Source: Thalassia testudinum
Taxonomy: Eukaryota > Streptophyta > Magnoliopsida > Alismatales > Hydrocharitaceae
Assembly (NCBI GenBank): GCA_037157565.1
Contig: JAZHRO010000063.1
Span: 12,568,001-12,632,000 of the forward strand
DNA: 64,000 nt
Direction of reading: 5' to 3'
Every line of letters starts with the position of its first letter. Positions within the stretch are counted from its first letter, which is position 1. Below are positions 10,280 to 19,975 of the stretch, in pieces. The position numbers and the translations under genes were made by a program. Below the pieces are notes generated by a model. That model had not been told where the DNA came from. It did not search any database and saw only the letters and a program-made list of their open reading frames with translations.

Positions 10280-12982
10280 TGTTATGACCTGATTTCTAGA
10301 TCCCTACAGGACCCGAGATCGGCTTGCCTTGACTAATCCCAAGACCTAGTCGTCCAACGAGAAATAACCAAAAGCAGAAAATAAACCACATTCACACATG
10401 CAATATAACTAAGCAGAAGGAAAAATGAAACAGTAAAGGAAAGTAGAGCAAACTGTCTCAAACTAGTACCTGCCACCACAACAATAGAAAACAGAAAGTA
10501 ACGAGAACAGTAATTTTAAAGTCCAGTACTCACAACTATAGACAAACAAAAGAGCTGGAAAGAAAACTACTACGGCTGGGCTCGGCTGGGCCCAGCTCCC
10601 TCTGCAGTCGAAAGCTCGGGCTACTCAACTCCTGGTCCTGAACAGGGTTACGAAAAGGCGGGGTTAGCGAATGCTGAGTAGAGTGGTGTTTACATTATTT
10701 ATGTGCAAGTAAAGTAAAAACAACAAGCAGGTTTTTATTCTCAATTCCATTTATCTCATTTATGTATTTCTGGTTCATCTATTTCACAAAGTATCCAAGT
10801 AATTCTTGATCTTGCTTGCTCCTCGTGGGAACGATGTTGATTGCAGTCTTTTCAGTGGAGTAGAAGGTACACGTGGTGCTCTCCTGGCTGGGAGAGTCCC
10901 CCACGGTAGTCTTACACCTAGTCAACCACCCTAAGGTCACTGTCGCGACGTAGTGGTGACTACGGTACGCGTGATAAGCGCATGGGTAGCTATCCCGTAT
11001 TGGCATGTGGTCAGTCATTTCCATTAGCGGGTATGCCCAAGACAACATGGAACAGTATAGGGCCTTTCCCTCTCAGAATAGGGGTCTCGCTCTTTAGAAC
11101 CAACAGGGGTCTCGCCCCTCCACAGTCCGCGTACCCTCGTCCGACTACCCCGGCTTGCCTAATGGGACTAACAAACTCGATGTAGGGTGGCTACCTTAAC
11201 CCCGGGCCCCGTGGGGTGGCTAGCTCCCTCCCTACACTAGTAGCACGCCTCAGTACCACGTATGCGAGGGCCAACAAGAGTTGCTGTAGAGTGGCCAATC
11301 CTAACCCTGGGTCTCAACCCAAGGGAGGCTAGCTCCGCTCTACACTAAAAGGGACAGTTGCTCTCCTTGGTACCGTGTACACAAGGGCCAGCTCACTTCC
11401 CGTCTACATTCCAGATTCCTTTCATACACAGGAGTTCTACTCCTAATTCCACGTAGGGTTTATGCTCATATTCATCTCATTTATCCATATTCAGATCTCA
11501 TGTTTCATAACTCGTTCCTCATCAATATACAAGCATCTCGTGTTTTCACAATTCAATTCTCAATAATATACATGTAGCTTGTGGTTTCACAGTTCAATTT
11601 CTCATTCACATACAGGCAGCTCGTATTTTATCATACATCTCAATTAAACAGAGTAGCTCAGCATCAGGCTCATACATTTCTACCTTAGGGTTCATTTCAC
11701 ATCCTAGAGTTTCAATCAATTGAAGCTAAGCAAGCATATTCTTTATTCACATCTTAACAAATGAATTAAACCACTATACCGGGTATCACGGGAGGAATGG
11801 GGGCTTGCACCGCATATCTCGTCATCTCCGTGGGCCCTGAATAAGCCATGGATTGGTAACCTGTACCAGTGACTAATTTACATCAGACGAGGTCAAAACA
11901 ATAGGTACTCAACACGAACACGTAGAGAGACTCAAGTGAAAAATAGCGGTATTTCGTTTGTGGAAATTCGATTCCGTTTGGGCCCTAAATGGGTCAAAAA
12001 CACTGTTACTGTCCAAAATCAGATGTCTGGGACTAGTCCCAGACGTCTTAAAAAATGCTAGATCTCACCTTGTGTCTCCTATGGTACCCTTAGATGTTTG
12101 GATCCCTTCGCGATCGTCTGGGGTAGCTCCAGACGTCGGACAAAGCCTCTGGTCTTTTGGAAGTGCCTTCGAACGTCTTGCAACGTGATCAGATGTCCAA
12201 AAGTGCCTAGAAAAGCGCACCGTGCGCCTTCCCAAAGCCCTTCACCTGGGTATGAAAGCTGCAGGTCCATTTTTAGCCCAACATCTTTTGTGCTACAATC
12301 TGCATGGTGGAAAATAGCCCAGGAAGTATTTACCTCATGCGATATTATGCTTTCAGACGTCCAGCTTCAGCTCTGGATGTCCTGATGCCGTGCCAAGCGA
12401 CTAGTCGATGCTCCAGACTTCTAATACTGAAACTTTTCCAGTATCAGAAGCTCCTCCGCGACGCTCCTCTCCTCGCAGCGTTGCCCGTAGCGCATAGCAG
12501 CAGCTTCAGCAGCTGTAGAGGGTTGGGAGGCTGCCTCCCCGAGCCTTTCCTCCTCGTGCGCGTGCCCGCCGCCAGCCGCGCAAGCTCCACTGAGCTCTTG
12601 AAGGTCCTCCGACCTCCCACGCTCTTCCTTCCTCTCTCTACCTCTCTCCCTCTTGTTCTCCCTCATTTGCCCCCCTCTCTCGTCACTCTCATTCTCCCTC
12701 ACCACGGCTGCATAGGGGGACGTTGGAGGTGGGGGTGGCTGGTGGTGAGGGGGTGAGGAGAAGAGGGTGTTGAGAAGGAGGGTTTAAATAGAGTGGGGTT
12801 AGGGTTTAGGGGTGAGGGGTGTAGAGGAGAGAGAAGAGCTGTGCGCCGCCCACGCACAGAGCATAAAGGAACGTACGAAAATTCCCACTTTTAGACGTCT
12901 GGCTTGTGTCCAGACGTCTGGACAGATGTCTGACTGAAACTTCAGATGTCTTATCCGACTAAAAGGGTAACAGGTCATTTCA
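10280..12982 (-). repeat. 5' LTR of the Tekay-like element
   Basis: This 2703-bp LTR starts TGTTATGACC and ends GTCATTTCA in plus view. It is uninterrupted and aligns with 1-507 plus 3177-5245. It has a minus-strand TATA-like site at 12783-12790 and CAGACGTCTG-type palindromes at about 12018-12200, 12350-12420 and 12893-12955. The open frames within it (10779-11048, 11958-12385, 12304-12756) mirror similar frames in the other LTR and have no recognisable domain. Confidence 0.9.
12783..12790 (-). promoter_or_regulatory. TATA-like box of the Tekay 5' LTR
   Basis: TATTTAAA on the minus strand, kept in both LTRs. As this is the 5' LTR it would be the promoter that once drove the element. Motif-based. 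Confidence 0.42.
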
Positions 12983-13572
12983 ACTAGGGAAGAACTTATA
13001 AGCCAACTGGTTGAAATGGATGGCTTAACTCAGATGATGTGACTTCGGACGAGGAAGAGGAAATTTCTAATAAAGATTTTGATGAATTCCACACAACTCT
13101 ACCCCTATACTCATATGACCCAGAGCCTGGAGAACTCATGATTTTGATATCAACTACCATTATGAAGACCCTTATTACCCTGATTCAGAACCAGATTTAA
13201 TTCTAAATCATGATTTCAATCCAGACCCTATACCACTTCTTCTTGATTTGTAGGACTGGATTGACAGTTAGGCTCTGCAATTTGAACCTCATCCACTCGA
13301 CCCTATTTCATATTCCAAATCAGAAAGACTCTTTGGAATAGGGCTGCATCATCAGTTGGTCCACATTTGTGGATCACTGATTCTAGGACCAAATGATGAT
13401 ATATTTCTACTAATCTTAAATTCCCATGCAACTGTTATTACTTCCTTTCTTAACCCACAGTATTGAACTACATAGTTTTGGGTTTAAGTCCAGCAAATGA
13501 CGTTAAACTTAGCGCTGGCTGGGAGGCAACCCAGTACTTTGTACAGGTAGCTCTACATCCTCTGTATCCATA

Positions 13573-13911
13573 TTGACCTGGATTAACAAGCATAGTCAAG
13601 TGATATCCCCTCCTCTTGTGAAGACCATTACCAAAGGTACAGAAGAGAATGATCTTTATCATCTTGGTCAGGAGCCATTTGCAGGCGTTAGTAGGCATGC
13701 TTGTGGGAGTGCCTTACAGTCGCACATTCGTCTAGGACATTTGCCTCTGAATTGCCTCAGGAGGGTGATTCCACATGTTTCACCTGCTGCTACTATTAAG
13801 TGTAATGCTTACCTATTAGATAAGCATCATCGGTCTTCATTCCCTGGCAATACTTATCCTAGATCAGCTGCTGCTTTTGAGTTAGTCCATATGGATATTA
13901 CATTTCAATGA
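13573..13911 (+). pseudogene. Copia GAG-pre-integrase fragment captured in the Athila/Tat 3' region
   Basis: The 112-residue open frame ends in a Copia-type pre-integrase motif: HIRLGHLPLNCLRRV, then KCNAY where CxxC is expected, then KHHRSSFP and FELVHMDI. This is the HHCC finger and the first residues of the integrase core, as in Ty1/Copia polyproteins; the second Cys has become Tyr. The frame stops at TGA directly where the GAGGACATTG motif of an Athila/Tat 3' region begins. The first half of the frame has no match I recognise. The fragment sits between two Ty3-type landmarks, so it was inserted or captured. Non-functional. Confidence 0.72.
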
Positions 13912-15446
13912 GGACATTGTAATGAATAGGCATGGGGGGGGTGGACATTGCATGTCTAATTTTTATGTAAAAAAAAATGCATGTAGGCATAAAGAATTTT
14001 TATTAAGGTTTTATTAGGGATTTATTCTTAAGTTGATTCCTGAGTTTAGAATCCAGTATAATTTCACACTTACATGTAGAATTTGCAATGGATCCTCTAT
14101 GAAGACCGATAAACATCTTTAGTTTGTCGAGAAGAAGCAATGCTTCTTCTCCTAAACCCTTGGACAGTAATTAGGGAGTCAGGTAAACTATCTTCTAACA
14201 AATCCACCAAACAAGTGTGAGGTGAGAGTAGAAAGTCTACTGATGCTCTAAGGCTTGTATGAGGAATTTTAAACTCTGGATAATGAGATAATGATACTTA
14301 GAGTAAGGCATAGTTTTCGCTCTTAGTTTCTACGTACAAGTTCTTAGTGAGAATCTCTTGAGAGCCACCAAATAAGGCAGATACGCAGAGAGCGGGTTCT
14401 GATAAAACTAGGACTGAGGTGGATGGTCATGATCGTCTTTTACGGAATCCTCGGCTGAAGGATGGTATTAATGTTAAGGTCAAAAATACATTGTCCTATC
14501 CATTCCCTTCCCGGTGTCGAAAATAGGCACTTCCACCAAATAAGCCACCTGATATCCTCTTGAACACCCATAATCCCGAATAATGCCTCGTAAATAAAAG
14601 TTCGTATGCTGCAGAGTTCATAGATATTTGAAAAAAAAAGAGAGAGAAAAAATATATATATACATTAAAAAAATATAGAAAGAAAAAAAAGCAAAAAAAA
14701 AGTGTTTATAAGTGTTTTAGAATTTATTTCAAGTGTAATGAGGCAACAACACCTACCACCCTCACGATCCACCAAATATAGCCTTGACCTACTTTTCTGT
14801 ATTTTTGGCAGCCTGAATACGAGTTGAGGAATTCTAATTTAGCCTTAGAGTTATCAAAACCTAATCAATGTTTTAATGCCAGGAGAGACCATCAAATATA
14901 CTGATAAATCTGGTGAGAGTGTGAGCTCAAAAAGACAAGAAAAGAAAAGAAAAAGAAAGACAAAGAGAACAGAAGAGAGAGAATGAGTATAAAAGAACTA
15001 AAGAGAGCACAGTTTCTCGTCTCTTTCTGAGTTGAATTATTTACTAGTCTGGAAATCTGGGTTCTAAAATACTAGTCTATATGTAGCATCAGATGAGTGT
15101 GAGTCACCAAATACAAATCCACTTGACTCAGTTATCTTCTACCTAAGCCAAAAGCTGGGGCTGAATATACAGGTTACTTTATAACCCCGAGGGAAGAAGT
15201 TTTCCTATCCTAATAGATTTTTACTAAGGGTCAAGTATGAGCTTTAGATGAGGATTGACTTTCACTTGGATCCGTTCCATAAGCTACAACAAAACACAAT
15301 CACGATTATCTGGATTACTAAAGCTTCGGATGAAAACAAAAGACATAAACCTCTAGTCAAATTCTTGATAAAAATTACTCATGTAGGACCACTTTGCATT
15401 TAGTTATGCATTTGCTAGGGAATAACAAGATTTAGGCATGGGGGTA
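13912..15446 (+). other. 3' non-coding region of the Athila/Tat-like element
   Basis: About 1.5 kb with no coding potential. It starts with the G-tract block at 13911-13945 and has an A-rich low-complexity stretch at 14630-14705 with an AT dinucleotide run, and a GA-rich stretch at 14935-15000. It ends with the G-tract GGCATGGGGG that acts as polypurine tract just before the LTR. Confidence 0.5.
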
Positions 15447-17112
15447 TAATTACACAGCAATCATGCAACCTAAATCACCTGAATTAAGTTAGATCCTAGC
15501 ATAATTTAGGATTAATGCATTCATAGGCATCGTAATTTGCACAATAGCTAGTTCATTAGCCATATAAGTAATATCATCATTTTATGACCTAAAAGAGAGA
15601 TGATTTTAATCGCAGATGATTCGAAGCTGTGGATGTCAGATCAGACTGGACAAATCTGATTAGAATGATGATGGGAGTCTGACGCTTTCGAAATCGTCTT
15701 GATCAGACAACCAGGGCACCTTGTGCAGTCCATGAAAGAATAGAGATCATAAAGCCAAAGGACAAATATTCGAGCCTCAGATGAAGAATCTAACCACACA
15801 GATGAATCCAGATCGACGATCGCAGTCCAACGATGCAAAAATCAACTCAATTAGAGGTCTACATCACCAAATACAAGGAGAAGAAGATGAGCGGCCATGA
15901 TGGCACCACCTAGTGCCATCATAGCCACTCCCTCACCACTGCCCCATCTAGGAAGGCCGTACCGCATGGTATGGGCAGTTGGATCTTCATCCAAAGGCCA
16001 CGAGTGTGCCACGTTGCTCGCCCAGACTGGATAAGCATAAATAGAAGAAACAAACAAGTATATATAACAGTAGGTTCTCACAGCGCGTTGGCTTATGCGC
16101 GTGTGCGGTAGTGCGGGACACGAGTTCGAGCTGTGTGCTGCTTGAAAATTGAAGCGGCGTCGGGTGTGCGGATGCTGGCGGGTGCAATTATGCAATTAGA
16201 GGGCAAAGGCGCACCTGCGTGCTGCGATTAGAGTTTATCGTGGGCGAGTGTGCGATCTCATGCACTTGCTTCGGCGCACAGGTAGTGGTGCTCATTTTAA
16301 GTCATCTGATCTTACGCTGAGGCTTAAGGGTGCACGGGTGTGAATCTGAGCCGTTTGATCATACGGTCAAGTATCGGGTGCACGTAAAGAAAGTGGAAGC
16401 GGGCGAGCGTGTGCGAGGAAGCAGCGGAGCCGTGCGATCATCATCCAAACGTCCAAAAGCCGCCACGTGTCAGCACCAAAGTGAATCTGCACGATAAGAA
16501 GGCTTTTCAAGGAGTTTTGAGGCCTAATTAGAGTCGTTGATCTCCTGATCGACGGATCTGATTAACCAAGAGGTTGTTGCACGAGATTAAGGGCTAAAAT
16601 ACCCTTTTTGCCCACCACAAAAGCTATAAAAGAAGGCCCAGGGCCCGCCTAGTGGAAGCATCTATCTCTCTCTTCCATCAACTCCAGATATATTCTGCCT
16701 TCTCTGCAACTCTTCGTCCTTCTGTAACTCCTCTTCGACCTTCATCCTAGCGCTCTGGATCTAAGGTGCTGCTGCATCTCGCACAAGCATCCCACAAGCG
16801 GCGTTGTTTCTCTACCACTTTCTTCTCTCTCTCTCTCTCCCTCTCTCTTTCTATCTATCTGTCTCTATTAGATTTTCTATTATGAAAAACTTTATCTAAT
16901 TGCAATAAAATTCTGATTAACTGGATATCTGCTTTATACATATATACATATATATATCTAGTTAGAATTAGTTTTATTGAAATGTTTCTGCAAAAATCGA
17001 GATTGCCTCCTGTGAACGACTCGGTACTCATCGAAGTTTTATAAATTTATTTGTCGATGTGTTTTCGTGCTATACTACAACTAATTAACTTTTGAAATGC
17101 AAAAAAGCTTCA
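15447..17112 (+). repeat. 3' LTR of the Athila/Tat-like element
   Basis: The LTR begins TAATTACACAGCAATCATG, a decayed form of the TGATTGCACAGCAATCATAGG start (seen in reverse complement) of the minus-strand M family, and follows a G-rich tract. The end lies near 17100-17112, about 40 bases after the shared module CTATACTACAAC. In between, several blocks (the ATGGCACCA...CCATC block, the GCGTTGG...GAGTTCGAG block, a TATA box and a CT-rich leader at 16820-16870) align with the LTR at 26352-28006, so both belong to one related group. The exact 3' end and the TSD are not established. Confidence 0.62.
16625..16632 (+). promoter_or_regulatory. TATA box of the 15447-17112 LTR
   Basis: TATAAAAG about 1.2 kb into the LTR, followed by a CT-rich leader. 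The related LTR at 26352 has TATAAAAG in the matching place (27366), which supports it as a real promoter element. Confidence 0.55.
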
Positions 17113-17304
17113 TGGAAACTAATTCATTGCTATCTAGGTTGTTGGAATTGGTTCATAGATGCGGCATTCATTGAGTTCTCTGCTAAGGACTCGAACAGCT
17201 CGAACACGCTATTTTCTTCCTTCGCAAGGAAATTCCCGCTGCTAGATGCATTGGCTAGGTACCGATGTGTGTCATCCAACCCATGGTCAATGTTGGACAT
17301 ATCG

Positions 17305-17590
17305 CTGATTTATTGATATCGTCGAGTTTAGGTATATCGATACTGCCTGCAATATCTTTTTTCCATGATATCGGCGATATATCATCGATATCGCACACAC
17401 ACATGTTTTTCAGGTATCTCTTCATGATGCATTAGTTATTAAAATGCCAATTTTTAAATTTTGTGATATTTTTTTATATATTTTACCTTTCTGAGCAATT
17501 TTCCCAAAATTCACCGATATCAGCGATATATCCCTGATATCTCTTTTTTGACTTGTCGATATGATATTGATATTAATATTTAAAACCTTG
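17305..17590 (+). repeat. ATATCG-rich repeat, possible non-autonomous element
   Basis: Around a dozen ATATCG/CGATAT-type words fall in 280 bases (for example GATATCGGCGATATATC and CGATATCAGCGATATATC), followed by AATATTTAAAACCTTG. The first and last thirds mirror each other loosely. This looks like a small palindromic repeat, but no clear terminal inverted repeats or TSD were found. The stretch 17113-17304 before it holds only a short open frame of no known type. Confidence 0.35.
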
Positions 17591-17604
17591 CCCATGGTAG
17601 AAGA

Positions 17605-18243
17605 TTTGAGCTAGGTGCCATCTGGGCACACCATGGTGCAGGAATTTCCTAAGAAGATCATGAAAGCTATCCCAGGCATCATGCAATTTCTACCCTTGTC
17701 CTTGGGAGAAGGTTGTAATTGCATGCCTCATTGCGTTTGTTCGACCAATCAGGAAGAACTTTTGGAGGAATTCACTACATAATTCTGCCCAGGTTTCAAT
17801 TGGCCTCTCCATAGTTTTGAACCAATAAGAAGCTTTATCCTTAAGAGAGAATGGAAAAAGCTTCATGAGAACAATTCCTAAATCAACATTTCTGGGTTGA
17901 ACCATTTCTGCGATTCAACTCAGATCCTTGATGTTCTAGAAGGGATCTTCATTTGAGTTTCCATGAAAATAAGTCTAAATCAGACTTATTATATTCAGCT
18001 TCAACTCGAATGCATCTCCGCCTTCGGGAATCCGGACTTGGGGTGCCAAAATCATAGCCGTCGAATCATAGAAGTCCTGTAGTTGTTCTCCGCGTGGTGG
18101 ATGTTGCATTCTGTCCAGTGTGGTGAGAATCCTATCAGTACTCTATTGATACTTCTATTCTGATTTCTCAACCCTGACTTCCAGACGAGCATTGGGTCTA
18201 GATTTTCGAGGCCCTGACTAGGTCCAGGACCAGGATTAGCCAT
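17605..18243 (-). pseudogene. gag: Gag fragment of an Athila/Tat-like element
   Basis: On the minus strand from a Met at 18243, pieces in more than one frame read as Gag: an N-terminus (MANPGPGPSQG), a middle part ending in GDAFELKLNIISL, a core with LMKLFPFSLKDKASYWF and FFLIGRTNAMRHAITTF, and then HDAWDSFHDLLRKF and HHGVPR. The same blocks occur in the same order in the gag at 29325-31557 (LFPHSLRDKA, FFPIGRTNALRRAITTF, HVAWE, RCPYHE). At least one frameshift and several stops are present. The downstream part of the element is missing; the sequence changes abruptly near 17590. Confidence 0.78.
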
Positions 18244-18660
18244 CTCAACTAATCAAGAAGAAGGTGAGTGTTGAGAAGAAGAGTCGGGCGAAACGAAAGC
18301 CGCATTCGTCGCCTTGGGTTTGGTTCCCAAGGTCCAACTAACTTAGGTCTTAAAGACCTCCTTCCTTGCATACACCAACAACAAGGGTTGGTGTAGCCAA
18401 GTCAATCAAGGCTAAGGCCTTGTTAATCAAATTGCTCCTTTATAATCAGATGACTAGATGTTTTGTTAAGGTTTAAATTCTTGAAGAAAATTCATCAAGA
18501 GACCAACTGAAAATGATCTCCGCCTCTTAAGTTAACCCGGCCAATCTACTACGAGAGGACTAAGAGGAAGGTTCTTCCTTTGGCTTTCGCCTCCAGATCC
18601 TTAGTACCTCTTAGATGCGGTTTTTTGATACTACCTCGCAAGCTAGGCACCAGGTTTGGC
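18244..18660 (-). other. Leader of the gag remnant with a possible decayed primer site
   Basis: Non-coding sequence upstream of the gag start. Near 18636-18651 the plus strand reads CAAGCTAGGCACCA, which could be a degraded tRNA-Asp-type site (GCAACGGCGCCA), followed by a TTGGCC that may open an LTR. The match is weak. Confidence 0.25.
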
Positions 18661-19975
18661 CAAAGAGATTGAGACCACCCAGTAGTTAAAAGTCGAATGC
18701 AAGTTAATTGATATAATTTTACTATTTTTTCTTAATTTTTTCTTTAGTTTGGGTGTGTGGTGAGTGGTCTACAAGGTGAATTGAATCAATGACTAATCAC
18801 TGGACTCAATTGAGTCCAGGCTAGTCCAATCCAATCTCTAAATGTGACCCTAAAGGTTAAACCTAGGGTTCATGCAATTTGATTAGGCAGACCGTAGTTA
18901 GATTCAAAATACTCTCTAAGATGTAATTGGAATCCAAATGATGTAAAAATTTGTAAGAAGGTTCCTTTTTCAATAAGCTTTCCAGATAATTTTTTAAAGA
19001 ATTTTTACTATTTCAAATAAATAAATATGAATTTTTAACTAATAGGGGATTAGATCTAAGATTTTGATTTTGTGTTAGTTTATCTTTTTGAAATAGTATC
19101 AAATGTGATCCAAAAATTTGAGAAAATACGGGAATGAAAGCTAACTTAATTATCTTTCAAACCCCACCATTTTTGGTTTAATCAGATTTATGTACTGTTC
19201 CAAATTGATTTTTGAAGATCATAAAAATATGGATTTCAGTCTGTTTGACCCTAGTGCACTCTGTGAATTTTTTAAAATTCTACAAATTGAATTTTTTCAA
19301 GAAATGGTGGCATTTGAAAGATAATTAGAAAATATAGCATTTGCCTAAATTTCAAAATTTTTGGACCACTAGAAATGCGGCAAATGATTTTTCAAATCCA
19401 TGTCAAAATTCTGGCAACATCCAACCGTCTGATCATCTGATTAGACGTCTAATAAATTTATTAGATGTCTGATTAGAAGTCTAATAAAAGAATTAGACGT
19501 CTGATTTGTAAGGTGATCTTCTTGGAATGGGATTGGATTTAAACATGGATCTAGTGTCTTGTGGTTAGATGTCTTACTAGATGTCTAATGACAAAGATTA
19601 TCTTGAGAGTTGATTCCCAAGAAGCTAACTGTTAGATTGGGTTTGAAAAATTATAATTATGGTCAAATTTAATCACAATGGCCAATTATAGGACGTATGG
19701 GACTGTCTTTAGACATCTGGAAGAGGTTCTGGATGTCTGACACAAGGTATGAACGTCCAAAAGTAAATGCCACAGACTAAATTCTAGAGTCCTGGTTATT
19801 AGATGTCTGATCGAATATCTGGACGCCTTAAATTCAGTTTTTGGATATATAATAATATGTCTGGACGTCTGATAAGGCTTATTAAAAGTCTAATAAGGCA
19901 AACTGTTTGCTATTTTAGCTTTCTAACTTGATTTAAGATATTTCTAAGTGTCTTATTGTTAAGTGAGTGTGTCTA
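18661..19975. repeat. Old LTR material with CAGACGTCTG-type motifs
   Basis: AT-rich and without genes. From 19430 to 19900 it carries many AGACGTCT-type words, several decayed to AGATGTCT or AAGTCT. After the S1 insertion the sequence resumes at 22748, where about 100 bases align with 24349-24470 of LTR A (GGCTCTTTAAC..., AAAAAATACAAGTAC..., CCTATTCTTC). I infer an older LTR of the A/B type. Its outer edges are unclear. A perfect 20-bp palindrome lies at 18800-18819. Confidence 0.4.

Larger units (their letters stand above)
1..12982 (-). mobile_element. Tekay/Del-like Ty3/gypsy chromovirus, decayed, left edge outside window
   Basis: A nearly complete LTR retrotransposon reads right to left: 5' LTR 10280-12982, primer site 10265-10276, gag, protease, reverse transcriptase, RNase H, integrase and a chromodomain-like tail down to 5331, polypurine tract next to 5246, then the 3' LTR (1-507 plus 3177-5245). 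The left LTR lacks about its first 111 bases because the window starts inside it, and it is split by a solo LTR. The two LTRs align along their whole visible length, at roughly 90-93% by eye in the stretches I compared. Domain order RT-RH-INT plus the PLVKVL...EEATWE-like tail is typical of Tekay/Del chromoviruses. The right flank after the terminal CA is ACTAG, the expected TSD; the left partner is not visible. Stops and frame breaks make it non-functional. Confidence 0.9.
12988..17112 (+). mobile_element. 3' part of an Athila/Tat-like Ty3 element with its 3' LTR
   Basis: No RT or integrase of this element is left. Its identity rests on three landmarks in the right order: a TTAAACTTAGCGCTGGC...GGGAGGCAACCCAG block at about 13502-13535, a GAGGACATTGTAATG...GGCATGGGGGG block at 13911-13945, and a GGCATGGGGG tract at about 15435 next to an LTR start. 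The first two are recurrent in the 3' non-coding parts of plant Athila/Tat elements. The stretch 12988-13500 has several stops in each frame and no domain I recognise. The left boundary is set only by the end of the Tekay LTR plus TSD. Confidence 0.6.

Noticed and set aside
13921..13945. G-tract as G-quadruplex promoter
   Set aside because: Its position and text fit the 3' landmark of Athila/Tat elements better.
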